Assembly: GCA_947579605.1 (NCBI GenBank) | Contig: OX388305.1 | Location: 29,029,542 to 29,093,541 of the forward strand | Reading direction: 5' to 3' | Origin: Athripsodes cinereus | Taxonomy: Eukaryota > Arthropoda > Insecta > Trichoptera > Leptoceridae | Length of the DNA: 64,000 nt | Part shown: positions 41,709 through 51,590 of the stretch, in pieces | Numbering within the stretch: position 1 is the stretch's first letter | Layout of the letters: each line of letters begins with the position of its first letter | Made by a program: the position numbers and the translations under genes | Notes under the pieces: model-generated | What the model was told of the DNA's origin: nothing | The model's database searches: none | What the model saw: the letters and a program-made list of their open reading frames with translations, nothing else

Positions 41709-42727
41709 TCAAAAACATTTTGAGCAAAAGAAGTTGTAAAGACCTTTCTTTCCACATGACTCATGGGCCCACATTTGTACTTTTTTTACTTTTTATATTA
41801 TTGACATACTTTACATTTCATCCAATCCACAGCACTTTGTGAATAGTCCTCATTACATTCTGGACAAGAATTATTTTCAGTTATCTTATCCGCATTCTTT
41901 ACAGGTATTGCCATGGTTCTTTTTCTTTTTCGAGGTATTACGATTTCTTCACCAGAACTGGTATCTAAAGAATCCGAATCGTGTAAAGAAGTTCTTTCCT
42001 CTAGACAAGTTTCGGAATCATTATCGGCATACAGTTGTCTTTTTGTGCTTTTAGCAGTTTTTCTTTGGTTTTTATTTTCTGAATTTCTTTTTGTTTTTCC
42101 TTTACGTTTTCGTTCCATTTCCAAGAGCTTGTCTTTTTCGGGGGTAATCCGTAATTATCGATGTCCTTCCTTTGCGTTTGTTAGGTTGGCCTGTTTTTCT
42201 TGCACCAGCTTTTGGAAAAGGTCGTACATCCTCGGGAGATTTTAAGCGCCTGGGCGACAGAGAAGAAGTTGTAGATTGTACTTCTTAAAGATCTGGAGAT
42301 GTTAAGAGCCTGGGCGACTGTGAAGATGTTGTAGGTCGTATCTCAGAAGGATCTTGTCTATCAGTAACATTTGAGCATTAAAATCCTCTTGAGTGAAATT
42401 ATTTCGGTTAAAGGGATATATCCCAGTTTTACGGAATCCACTTGTGATATTTTGTATGTTGAATGCTGCCATAAAGGCATCGTTAGCCAACTGTGCTACC
42501 TGGTATATTGTTACGGTTTTGCTGGGATTTGATAAAATCCAGTCGTTCATGGAAACTCTATATCGAGATTTAATTTTTATAATAATTCTTCCTAAGTATG
42601 TCCTTCCTATGTTAAAAGACAAAGCTGCAGATCTAACTCTTACTTTTTTCACTAAAACTTCTTTGACAGCATTCTCTATATCACATTTGGACGGACGAAT
42701 TCTTTTAGATTTGGTTGAATTATTCAT
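41709..42727 (-). pseudogene. Deleted pogo transposase: HTH joined to C terminus
   Basis: The minus-strand frame from 42727 starts MNNSTKSKRIRPS and has a psq-like helix-turn-helix (VRVRSAALSFNIGRTYLGRI). It then jumps directly to NDWILSNPSKTVTIYQVAQL and GFRKTGIYPFNRNNFTQEDF. In the intact element these correspond to residues near 50 and near 342-396, so about 290 residues including all three catalytic aspartates are gone. A later frame (42124-41798) has the acidic/basic linker and CPEC...WMKCKVC; after a stop and frame change the finger ends WAHESC...FCSKCF (stop near 41709). So the PHD-like finger is present but broken. It cannot be catalytically active. Confidence 0.82.
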
Positions 42728-42840
42728 TGTTTTGGTAAGTAAGTACAAATCTGCAAAAAACCACAAGAAATAAATGAAATCAAGTTTAAAATAAAAAGAT
42801 CACTTCTACATAAGAACGTCGTGATGAAAGGGCCATGCAT

Positions 42841-42860
42841 TGAAAGGGCCGGCCCTTCCA
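42841..42860. promoter_or_regulatory. Head-to-head TGAAAGGGCC motif pair
   Basis: TGAAAGGGCCGGCCCTTCCA is nearly palindromic (one pair mismatched) and joins two copies of the TIR core without spacer, as at 9475-9510 in the other pogo-like element. Confidence 0.65.
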
Positions 42861-43257
42861 TCACTACATACACTGGCCCTTTCATACCATTGCTTATCAA
42901 AATAAAATAACCTCAATATCCACCTACTTATATTATGATATTACACAGAACTTAATCAAATAATTGAAGCAAAGGCTGTATATATTGCACTGAATCATAA
43001 GATATTTTATACAAATCATTAACATCAGAGTGAAAAAAATAATTAATAAATGTAAAAAACTTACTTTTCTGGTGAGAAAACAACAAGCGCAGACAATCCG
43101 TTTACACTGTGTCGCCGAACTGTCAACTAATAGCGGGAAAGAGACATCCATTGTTGCCACCAAAACAAATAAAAGAATGCGTAGTAATCATATCGCAAGA
43201 TAATCCGACAGCGATTGGCCCTTTCAAAACCTGGCCCTTTCATGCCACTTCTCCCTA

Positions 43258-43765
43258 CCTACCGTTCATTCTGAATATCATGATGAAGGCGACTATAAAA
43301 ATGGCCACCTTACACCCAAACATCAGAAGGCAGGCATTTCTAATTATCTGTAATCTAACCTCTAACCAAACCAAAGATTGTATTTACACTCTATTTTTCA
43401 ATAGACCATTATAAAAGTCAACAACCTATAGGCAGATAAAAGTCAAACTAGTTATTAACATTGAAAATTGATTAATAATTACCTGAACAACATTTCTAAC
43501 GACAGCACTGTATTCCGTCAGAACATTTCCATCGCGTTTGACTTCCTTATGCCTCTCGTCATACTCGCCGCCAGCCCATTGCTTCAGTTTCCTTTGAACA
43601 GTTTGAACCTCTATTTCAATAATAACTACTCACACAAATATTTTAACCCGTAATTTTGCATATATATCTTTACATATCCCCCGTATCTCAAAAGGTTCTT
43701 CTGGTTCGTGTTGAAAGGTTAGGTTCTTGGTAACTTTGCAGTTGATATTCCGATGATGGGGCATG
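43258..43765. other. Unassigned stretch
   Basis: Non-coding; nothing recognised. Confidence 0.4.
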
Positions 43766-43965
43766 CTACAAGACGAATCCGGAGCGTGACTGTGGTGCAG
43801 CACAGACCATGCCACACATGTTGGAGTGTCCATTATACCCTGTCACATGCACTATGGAGGGAATTTTTGACGCATCTCCACTTGCAGTGCGTTTTGCACA
43901 GTACTGGAGATTAGTTTGATCGGTTTTTTTCTGGATTTCGACACGATAAATAAATAAATAATAAT
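43766..43965 (+). pseudogene. LINE 3' end (zinc-knuckle-like tail) with TAAA tail
   Basis: Translation gives NPERDCGAAQTMPHMLECPL, then GIFDASPLAVRFAQYWRLV and a stop. The C-x-CG...H...C spacing and the terminal position resemble the C-terminal finger of jockey/R1-type LINE polyproteins. The 3' UTR is short and ends (ATAA)n near 43950. Confidence 0.6.
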
Positions 43966-43984
43966 ATGCATCCTCCGTAGACAC

Positions 43985-44107
43985 CTCTTAGGGTTCTGAC
44001 AGTCTGGGTGTGCCTCTTCGCACTTCCAATGAAATCGACTTCAGATAACTAGGAATGTCGTGAAAAGAGGAGACACAATTGGCCTAAAGACAATGCCTGA
44101 TGATGAT
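43985..44107 (+). pseudogene. LINE 3' scrap with GAT tail
   Basis: ATGTCGTGAAAAGAGGAGAC is homologous to the two fragments at 2776-2912 and 3210-3345. Ends CCTGATGATGATAG. Confidence 0.5.
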
Positions 44108-44623
44108 AGACACCTCAATACATAATATTCAAAAATTGTATATACTTAATTAATGAAAATCGTAACTTGAATATTATCAAATACTCATTTTTGAACCAAA
44201 TTAATCACAATTCTATAAAAATATACTAACTCGTTATCAAAGTGCTTCCATTTTTAAATACCTACAGTTTACCAATTTCCCCAGGTGAAGAAAGTTAAAA
44301 GCTAGTATTAGGTATACAATATATTAATGTATAATAGGGAAGATTGCAGAGTGCCTGTCGTTTGTAATGCGTAATACATAACCACTGCTATCATCGGAAA
44401 GAGAATATTATAATATCATACAGTATATTATAATGTATGTATAATATTTAATTTCAATGTTATTAAGATCTTTCATGTTATGATAAATCGACAAATCGGA
44501 TCATCAAAATGATCGTTATTACTTTACGTTACTTTACGCGGCATTTAAATAAAATATTATATAATGAATTTTTCAGTGTAATGTATTTTATCTTCTTCTT
44601 CTTCTCTATGTGTTAATAATTTT
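44108..44623. other. AT-rich stretch, nothing assigned
   Basis: No coding or repeat signal recognised. Confidence 0.4.
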
Positions 44624-44730
44624 TAAAATGAAACACGATATATAGTTATTCCACTATTGACTTTAATTATTTAATTTAATCAAATAAATAAAGGCAATAG
44701 TGGAATAACTATATATCGTGTTTCATTTTA
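44624..44730. repeat. Perfect 36-bp inverted repeat
   Basis: Arms 44624-44659 and 44695-44730 are exact reverse complements (core CGATATATAGTTATTCCACT) with a 35-bp AT-rich spacer. The right arm runs straight into the TTTA tail of the adjacent retroelement. Confidence 0.9.
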
Positions 44731-45290
44731 TTTATTTATTTATTTATTTATTCTTTTTGCACATCATCATTACATAACAGTGTTAACAAAATAATATAAA
44801 ATTTTAGAAACTAGGACGATGTGCAGTGCTTTTTCTTTTCCATACATCGGCCTTGTGTTCATATGTTTTGAATTTTATTAATATAGGTCTTGGCTTATCT
44901 GACCTTTTTCCTATTCTGTGCATGTCTCCAATACAACCTGGGTCTATTGCGAGGGGTGTCTCTTGTAGTGCAGCTTCCACAGTTAGGTCTTCTGGGGCGC
45001 CGTGCAGTAAGAGAAATTTTCTGCGTCGATATCTATCCATTTCCTCCAGCCGAGAGTCCACGTCATCTACCCTTTGCTCGAGAGCCTCAACCTTCTTCGT
45101 TAACGTATCCCGGAAGGCCCGGAACTCAGCCAAAAGATCAACGGGCTGTTGTTGAACGACTAACTTCTCCTGCAGATCCTTCATTTGCTGCCTCTGCTTC
45201 ACAAGTTTCTCCTCGAGATCCCTCATCTGTCGTGTAAAAAACGCCTTTACTGATTTGATGTCGTTAGATTCCATTTCTTCCTATTTGCGC
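44731..45290 (-). mobile_element. Non-autonomous LINE derivative with ORF1-like gene
   Basis: The ORF1-like frame (45274-44804) is followed directly by a short 3' UTR and a (TAAA)n tail, with no RT. It is a deletion derivative or a short non-autonomous family. The 5' boundary is not clear. Confidence 0.55.
44804..45274 (-). CDS. LINE ORF1-like coiled-coil protein (156 aa)
   Basis: Probably the nucleic-acid-binding ORF1 protein of a non-LTR retrotransposon. The ATG is followed by ESNDIKSVKAFFTRQMRDLE and a heptad-rich coiled coil to about residue 95 (LEEKLVKQRQQMKDLQEKLV, VEALEQRVDDVDSRLEEMDR). An RRM-like start follows: KFLLLHGAPEDLT, then DMHRIGKRSDKPRPILIKFK. The order coiled coil, short RRM-like segment and HRxGK..kPRPIlvkF is typical of L1-type ORF1 proteins (transposase_22 family). 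The frame ends early after KADVWKRKSTAHRPSF, so the C-terminal domain is missing. Confidence 0.7.
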   Translation of the reverse strand: MESNDIKSVKAFFTRQMRDLEEKLVKQRQQMKDLQEKLVVQQQPVDLLAEFRAFRDTLTKKVEALEQRVDDVDSRLEEMDRYRRRKFLLLHGAPEDLTVEAALQETPLAIDPGCIGDMHRIGKRSDKPRPILIKFKTYEHKADVWKRKSTAHRPSF

Positions 45291-45443
45291 GAAAAATACC
45301 GGGATAATTTTATATAAATTATAATTTCATACGAGCGACGAAAAAAGTTGTAGTATTCGCGCCAAAACGTGACGTATAACATTTTAAAAATTATTAAAAT
45401 GAACTTCCACCAAGAACCGTCGGTCGATAAATTAAACTTTCTC

Positions 45444-45645
45444 TATGTGTCTTGTCGGGTACCCCCGACGTTGACGACCACCTGAGAGAAATCCTTCCTG
45501 TTCTGGACAGCACGAAACAGCTCCTCCACACCTCTCATCCCGGTCCACTCTTGAATGTCCTGGAGCCAGGAAAGCAACCCCTCTACAGCCCTCAATCTTT
45601 CCTTCTATGACCAGTTTTAGGATGGCATATTTAATGTATTTAATA
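45444..45645 (-). pseudogene. LINE 3' end, frameshifted
   Basis: One frame gives ILKLVIEGKIEG. The next gives SWLQDIQEWTGM, RGVEELFRAVQNRKDF and VVVNVGGTRQDT-stop. This is the C-terminal signature GKIEGxRGxGR...WLxDIxxWTG...LFRxAxxR of arthropod endonuclease-RT LINEs, broken by a frameshift. Confidence 0.7.
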
Positions 45646-45647
45646 GT

Positions 45648-45815
45648 AAAGATTTATTTAATTTTATTTTACATATTATTTATTCTTGAATTCTACACGC
45701 ATTGAAAACAAACATTTATACACAAAAAATCATTCATATGAAATACAAATATCTAATAGGTAGTATACCTATTCGAAGATTGCAAAGGCGCGATATGTTC
45801 CGACTAACAATATAG
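45648..45815 (-). mobile_element. LINE-D 3' end, degraded
   Basis: Tail ATTTATTTAATTTTATTTTA, then GCAAAGGCGCGATATGTTCC, a diverged version of the terminal hairpin. Confidence 0.45.
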
Positions 45816-46904
45816 ATGAATTACCTATAATATAACGATTTACCTTTGTAGTATTCTTTTAAATATCTTTACTTCAGCAACGAAGCATGCCATCGATCGT
45901 GAATATCATATTTATTGTGACACAAAAAGGATGATATATTTTTTGATAATTTTGATTTAATTGGAAAAAAACACAATCAACGCCACTCTTTCAATTCCGC
46001 AAACATATAACTTTAAAAAATACACGGTAACCTTCATCTATTTAATATTTCTGTTGTTTTTTAATAGCGCATAATATAAATATACCAAAATTTCAAAAAT
46101 GGTGATTCTCGAATATTATTTCTACTTGTTGACTTATGGAGCAGCACAATCGATGTATATTATAAATGAATCTCTCTTATTTATTTATTTATTCAGAAAT
46201 TCACGGCCAAAGCCTTTTACATGTAAAAATTTAGTAACTATGCATACAATCATGTATACAAAAAGTAATATTTTTTAAGCAAGACACAAAACAATTAGTT
46301 TGATACAAAACAAGAGAACTTTAAAGTAAAAAATATTTTAAACAAAAAATGTAACAAATATTGTGGTGTAGCTAAAAGGTATATTTAATACCTAATAGTA
46401 CCTTACATCATCTCGGGGTAACCAATGAAACACAACAATGTCAATATGTATTTACTCTTGGATCAGCACATGGGTAAGAGAAACCCTTCACATTATTGTC
46501 ATTTAGCGGACAAGGGATAAATCCCCACTTGAAATTCGTCTAGTCATTAAATAATTGGAAACCATAACTGATGGTAGATACTTTATATGGCTTCGAATCC
46601 AAGTAAATACTATACCTACATAATTGGCAACAGAGAAAATCAGATGAAAACTAATAACAATACTATCTTCTATTACAAATACAATAATGATTGAACGACA
46701 TTCAAAGAAATATTACTTTCACCTAGAAATCTGTGACTGTGACATCTCTGGGTAGGCGTAGTGCACGTAGTAAACATAATAAACTCTTCGCGCCAGTAAA
46801 AAGTAAAAAAATAATGATTGTTTCATTGGCTCCATTGTGACATCGAATCCTATCTCCACGTACGGTACGAGGTTAATGGTAGACGCTTCCTTAAATCTAA
46901 TGGG
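45816..46904. other. AT-rich stretch with one TTTA tail
   Basis: A (TTTA)n-tailed antisense scrap lies at about 46175-46250 (ATTCACGGCCAAAGCC). Otherwise nothing recognised. Confidence 0.4.
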
Positions 46905-46978
46905 TGGCATACTTCATCGTTGTATTGAAAATATCAAAAGTTTTGAACATTGCCTTTTACACAGCACTTGAAAGCATG
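46905..46978 (-). mobile_element. Family C fragment
   Basis: GGTGGCATACTTCATCG and CATTGCCTTTTACACAGCAC, the central part of the unit. Confidence 0.5.
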
Positions 46979-47022
46979 TACAAAAAAAATCAATATTTCT
47001 ATTCTATGTACTCTAAAATTAG

Positions 47023-47150
47023 TTAGAAGATATCGCACTACAGGGATAAGTTCACCCTCTACATGATGAATTGTAATTTTTTAATTTTATTATATTTTAT
47101 TGATTTATCTTTAAACCAATATGCAGTGAGAAATAAAATAAATAAATGTT
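47023..47150 (+). mobile_element. LINE-D 3' end
   Basis: TTAGTTAGAAGATATCGC then GGGATAAGTTCACCCTC and an AATAAATAAAT tail. Confidence 0.5.
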
Positions 47151-47250
47151 TGTTTTTACTTATTTTAAATTTAATAACAAAGTTTGTTTTTTATAGCCGT
47201 TCATTGTATAAATAAATAAATAGTTATTGATACGGCGTGTTCATGTATAA

Positions 47251-47997
47251 CAATGCTCCGCAACCTTTTCTCGGAACTATATGAGATGGTAGGCCCCACT
47301 GTTGTCAAACGTCAGATTTCATAGAAAAGTGATATTCACGAAATTGTTGCCATATGTAGAATTATTTATTGGTCTTCACTTTAAATTATTTTTGGGCACC
47401 AAGTTCTTCGACACCGGCAAAAATTACATTCGAGTTAGATTTTATTTTTGCCGGCAAAAATAAAATAATCAAAAATAAAATAAAACCGGCAAAAATAAAA
47501 TCTAATCCGAATACAAATTTCCTAAAGTTTATATTCGAGGTAGATTTTATTTTTGCCTAAAATGTACTTCGTAATAAAATCTACTTCGAATACAAATTTC
47601 CCAAATTCATATTTGAGTTAGATTTTATTTTTGCCGGTTTTGTTTTATTTTTGCTAATAATAAAAGAAAAAAATATTTTGCCAAAAAATTCAAATAATAT
47701 TTTCGTAGCAACAATTTTCCTCCATAGAAAATTATATTTGATAGATATCTGACATTGGGGCCTACCAACTCAATGAGTTCCCTTTTCTCATGTACGGCAC
47801 ACCAAAATTCTTCCTAGAAATCCGCGGCATACCAAAAGCTCAAATATATAGGTATTAAATTGATACACAAAATTTTACAATAATTTTTTCTGTGATTTTT
47901 TTTTAATATAGTAATAATTATTCTATACAATATTTTGAAAAATAATTTGTCACTGTGTATGAAATACATAATGAGGCACACCGGTTGCGGAGCACTG
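47251..47997. mobile_element. hAT-like MITE (outer), split by a second MITE
   Basis: TIRs CAATGCTCCGCAACC (47251-47265) and GGTTGCGGAGCACTG (47983-47997). Flanks ATGTATAA and ATATAAAA match at six of eight bases, an aged 8-bp TSD. Internal GTACGGCACACC and GAGGCACACCGG are typical of this MITE type. The net length without the insert is about 230 bp. Confidence 0.7.
47273..47781. mobile_element. Palindromic MITE (inner) with 8-bp TSD
   Basis: Ends GGAACT...AGTTCC with arms sharing TGGTAGGCCCCA, flanked by exact CTTTTCTC (47265-47272 and 47782-47789). Removing it restores a continuous outer MITE. The interior has several copies of TTTTATTTTTGCCGG in both orientations, including a 28-bp perfect palindrome at 47439-47466. 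Open frames here are repeat shadows. Confidence 0.75.
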
Positions 47998-48005
47998 ATA
48001 TAAAA

Positions 48006-48479
48006 GGTAATGTGAATAATCTTGAAATATATTTTGCCCATTTTATTATTTCTAGTAACCACGAATGTGAACATATATTTCAACTAAATTCGGATGCACA
48101 TTGTAAAGTGCGAATATCCCACACACCAGGAAGTGTCATGAAATGTATGCAACGGCAATAGATCCTACATAACGTAAGAAAGATTGCGAACAATCTAAAA
48201 ATAAAATAAGCCAATGAGGAACAAAGTGTGGAGTAATCCATATCACTCCGGGAGACTAGGGAAATATAGAAGGAAGGGAGAGATTCACTGAAGTCACGAG
48301 GAAGGTTTTCTCAGAAGGAAGATTATAAATATTACATATCATTTTTAAACAGTGGTGTCAAAACCTTGCCGAATTTATTTTTGCAGTAAATATGCCAAAA
48401 AAAAACAGATTGATGTTCTTGTTCTATCATAGATTGTTCCTCTTTAAAGCATTCTAAATCAATATATATTTTATAATTA
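48006..48479. other. Unassigned stretch
   Basis: Non-coding; nothing recognised. Confidence 0.4.
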
Positions 48480-48548
48480 GATCCCAGGTGCCGAAAAAAT
48501 CTCCATTCACGACACAACCTTTAGCTTGCTGTGAAAAGTGTGTAATTT
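48480..48548 (+). mobile_element. SINE family A fragment
   Basis: GATCCCAGGTGCCG, TTCACGACACAACCTTTAGC, then TGTGAAAAGTGTGTAA. Confidence 0.6.
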
Positions 48549-51351
48549 TTTTTTGTATACCTACTTAATTTTTTTTTTCTTGGTTGCGTTTTTAGATTAG
48601 TTGAAGAGACTCTACAATCTTTAACATCGGTTTACACAAAAATTAAGGGTTAAATTAACATATGATTTTTCAGACTGATCATAATTACATCTATTGGTTT
48701 GCAACAAACGCAACATTCTTTTCACGCTGTTTTTTATAACCTAAGAATTTGTTGTCAAATATTAAAATTTAGGTGTTATATGAAACCTACGTGAGAGATC
48801 ACTGTTTGGAAACTCTTGGAAAATGTTAACAAAAATGGTACTGGATAAAATCTGTCTCAATTTTAAAAACAAATTCATGTGAAAAAGAAAGAGACAAAAC
48901 ACATCGTAGGTTTGTTCCAGGATGATTGTAAGAACGAGTAGTTATTCAAAAGAGAGAAGAAAGGTAGAAGTTGAAATGAAGGAGAGATAGGTGTAAGGAG
49001 ATGTGAAAACACACGCTGTAAATCATATTTATAATTCTACTGAGAGTGCAGAGTATAGAGGATCTGGTTGGGTGGAAGGTATCTACATTACAGAGTATTA
49101 GCTAAGACGAAGAAGAAGAGATGTTCTATAAAAAGAAAATATACAAGGGGAAATCCGGGTAGAGGTAATTGAAATTATTTTTCCTTTTTTCATTTTGAAG
49201 AATGATATCACAAAGTCTTTGTACTCAAGTGTCGTTATAATTATTATTATCATCATATTATAATTGATTCATACAATTATTATTTTATACCAGAAGAAAA
49301 ATGTGTATTTTTAGTATCTAATTTTACTTCCAAATTCTAGTAACATTTTTTTTATAATATAAATTATTCAAATATTAATATTAACCTCACAATTCAGGAG
49401 ATTGAAAAAACTTCTTTGGGGAAAAACAGAAACTAGACTTCACGCCTACGAATTGGCTTCAGTTAGTTTGATTCGTAACCGCTGACACACCTTTAAAGAT
49501 TCTGTAATAATTTTATTTCTGTTGGATGATTTTCTCACTCATCAACTCACTACATAAGATACTGAGACTAAAAATAGACGCGTTTAAAAAATATTTCATT
49601 AAAAATATAATTTCCAAAGTGTTTCAAGAAAATATAACATTAAAATCTCTATCCATTATTTTTCTTCCCTCAAATCTTTCTTTCAAGTTTCTCACCCTAT
49701 AGTCTTCTCGACCACCCCATGGCCCACTACATAAAGTAGAACTTTCAGTAGTAGATACATTCTAGGTACTTACTAATAACGCAGAGAGAAATTTCCACAG
49801 CATTTGGCTAAATTTATCACTGTGATTTATTGTCCCTGGCAGTTTAGATTGTTACATAGGTATATTTTTTGGTAGAGGCACGACTTTTTCAGAATATATT
49901 CCAGAGGTTACATTTCCCACGAATCCAATGGATGCTGTATTCCATTTACTACTACATGTAGAGTACAAATTGAAATTAATATAAATTATGTACGTACACC
50001 TACTTATATATTTTTAAATGAAATCCAAGTCTAAAACACATCAAAGTCAATAAAGAGGTAGAACAAAGTATCATCAAGATGTCTGACTGACTGTGTCATC
50101 TGCACCCAAATCCGATTCAACAATATAAAAAGTAGTAAATATTCTAAACATAGTATTATCATTTAACAATCATAATTTTTCTTTTTTCGGAATCACTACG
50201 TAAAAGTAAACATGCACTCAAAGGATTAATGTGCAAACTGAATTTATTACTTCTATGACATATTATTAACAGTGATATAAAAAGATAGTATATTGGGATA
50301 GGGTTTGATACATCATTATGCCTACTGCCAATCAAATATTCAATAACGAAAGAATATATAAGATTGAAAACGAGCAGCAAACTAAATCGACCACTCCTAA
50401 TACTTAATATATTTTGTTATCATATTCACGGCCCACTGTAAATTTTAGAAGAGTTCTGAAAGAAAATCATTTTCTTTCTCCTGAGTTTATTTACGGAGGA
50501 ACTCATGTTTGTTTTGCTTAATTTTTTGTGTTCGGTCTAAATATTTCAACTCCAGTGGGTGGCGATAAATACATAAACACCACCTAGTCCTCGCTTAGAA
50601 TGAACTCATAAAGAGTAGGAACACCAGGTTTTTGACCTTAAATTAATAATACGAAAGACAAGCTAATCAATTAGCCGCTACATACGTTAACAATTTAGTC
50701 AATGAAGTAGTAAATGTTTGGATATGACACAGTTCTCCTATTGTTCATACAACTTGTGCTGTATTGTATGACACCACAGCATAATGGGTTTAGAAGATAA
50801 AGCATCAGACACTATGAAGATTCAATGCCAATGTCACCATTCTGAATAACAACAATGCATATAAATAACAACCACGTGCATCAACATACTTGCAGAGGAA
50901 TTCCTATTGTAGTCAAATGTGTTTCAAGGTTCGTATTCGTGTGCAGTTATCAATGTGTTGAATAGAACCCTTTTGATGGTTGGAGAAAGAGAAACTCCAA
51001 TACAATGAACAGACAATGGGCACCACGGAAAATGGTTTTGGATATCAAAAGCGCATGCGCATTTAACATTATCACAACAACATCGGGTCAAGTGTATACC
51101 TATTGTTGTTATGGATATTGTTAGCCTTACTCACAAATACGGAATAACTGTCATTCCAGTTTTTATTTTTGTCCAAGTAATACCTCACTCACAGATATTA
51201 ACGCTGTTCCAACTTTATGGCAGACTAAAGTAAAATTATTTATTATTATTTAGAAATTTATGTTTTCAGCGTATACTAATCTTAGAACAAGTGTTGTCAT
51301 TAGAAAAATTATAAAATGGAACTATATGGAACAATTTGTAAAGGATCCATT
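48549..51351. other. Long AT-rich stretch, nothing assigned
   Basis: About 2.8 kb with no recognised gene, repeat or regulatory feature. All open frames are short and low-complexity. It may be intronic or intergenic host DNA. Confidence 0.5.
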
Positions 51352-51432
51352 CGTACCATCATAATATTCCCACAAACGGCGTAGCCAACGGACTAACTAA
51401 GTGTATGCAAATCTCTTAATGCCAACAAAATA
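51352..51432 (-). mobile_element. Family C fragment
   Basis: GTACCATCATAATATTCCCA then GGCGTAGCCAACGGAC and CTTAATGCCAAC, a diverged 3' half. Confidence 0.45.
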
Positions 51433-51523
51433 TATACATACATATGTGTGTGTATCATAAAAAATTGCATAATGAGTTTTTGATTTAATCAGGAATAACA
51501 AACAGTATTTTTTCCGATTTTTT

Positions 51524-51590
51524 TTTAAATTTAATCAGAGTTAATTATAGATAGGTAACCTATCTATAATTAACTCTGATTAAATTTAAA
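51524..51590. repeat. Perfect 67-bp palindrome (33-bp arms, 1-nt spacer)
   Basis: Centre at 51557. The arms contain TTAATCAGAGTTAATTATAG and its exact complement. No TSD or known element flanks it. Perfect arms imply recent origin or ongoing correction, or an assembly fold-back artefact. Confidence 0.9.

Larger units (their letters stand above)
41134..43255 (-). mobile_element. Second pogo-like element, internally deleted (2122 bp)
   Basis: TIRs starting GGG(G)AGA and sharing GGCATGAA(A/G)GGGCC lie at 41134-41157 and 43233-43255, flanked by TA (41132-41133 and 43256-43257). The gene on the minus strand lacks the catalytic core. Subterminal DNA carries at least eight copies of TGAAAGGGCC in both orientations. 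TIR layout and gene architecture parallel the element at 9086-11936, but the sequences are clearly a different family. Confidence 0.85.

Noticed and set aside
47369..47653. A lysine/asparagine-rich repeated peptide at 47369-47560
   Set aside because: It arises from the palindromic TTTTATTTTTGCCGG blocks of the inner MITE and not from a coding gene.
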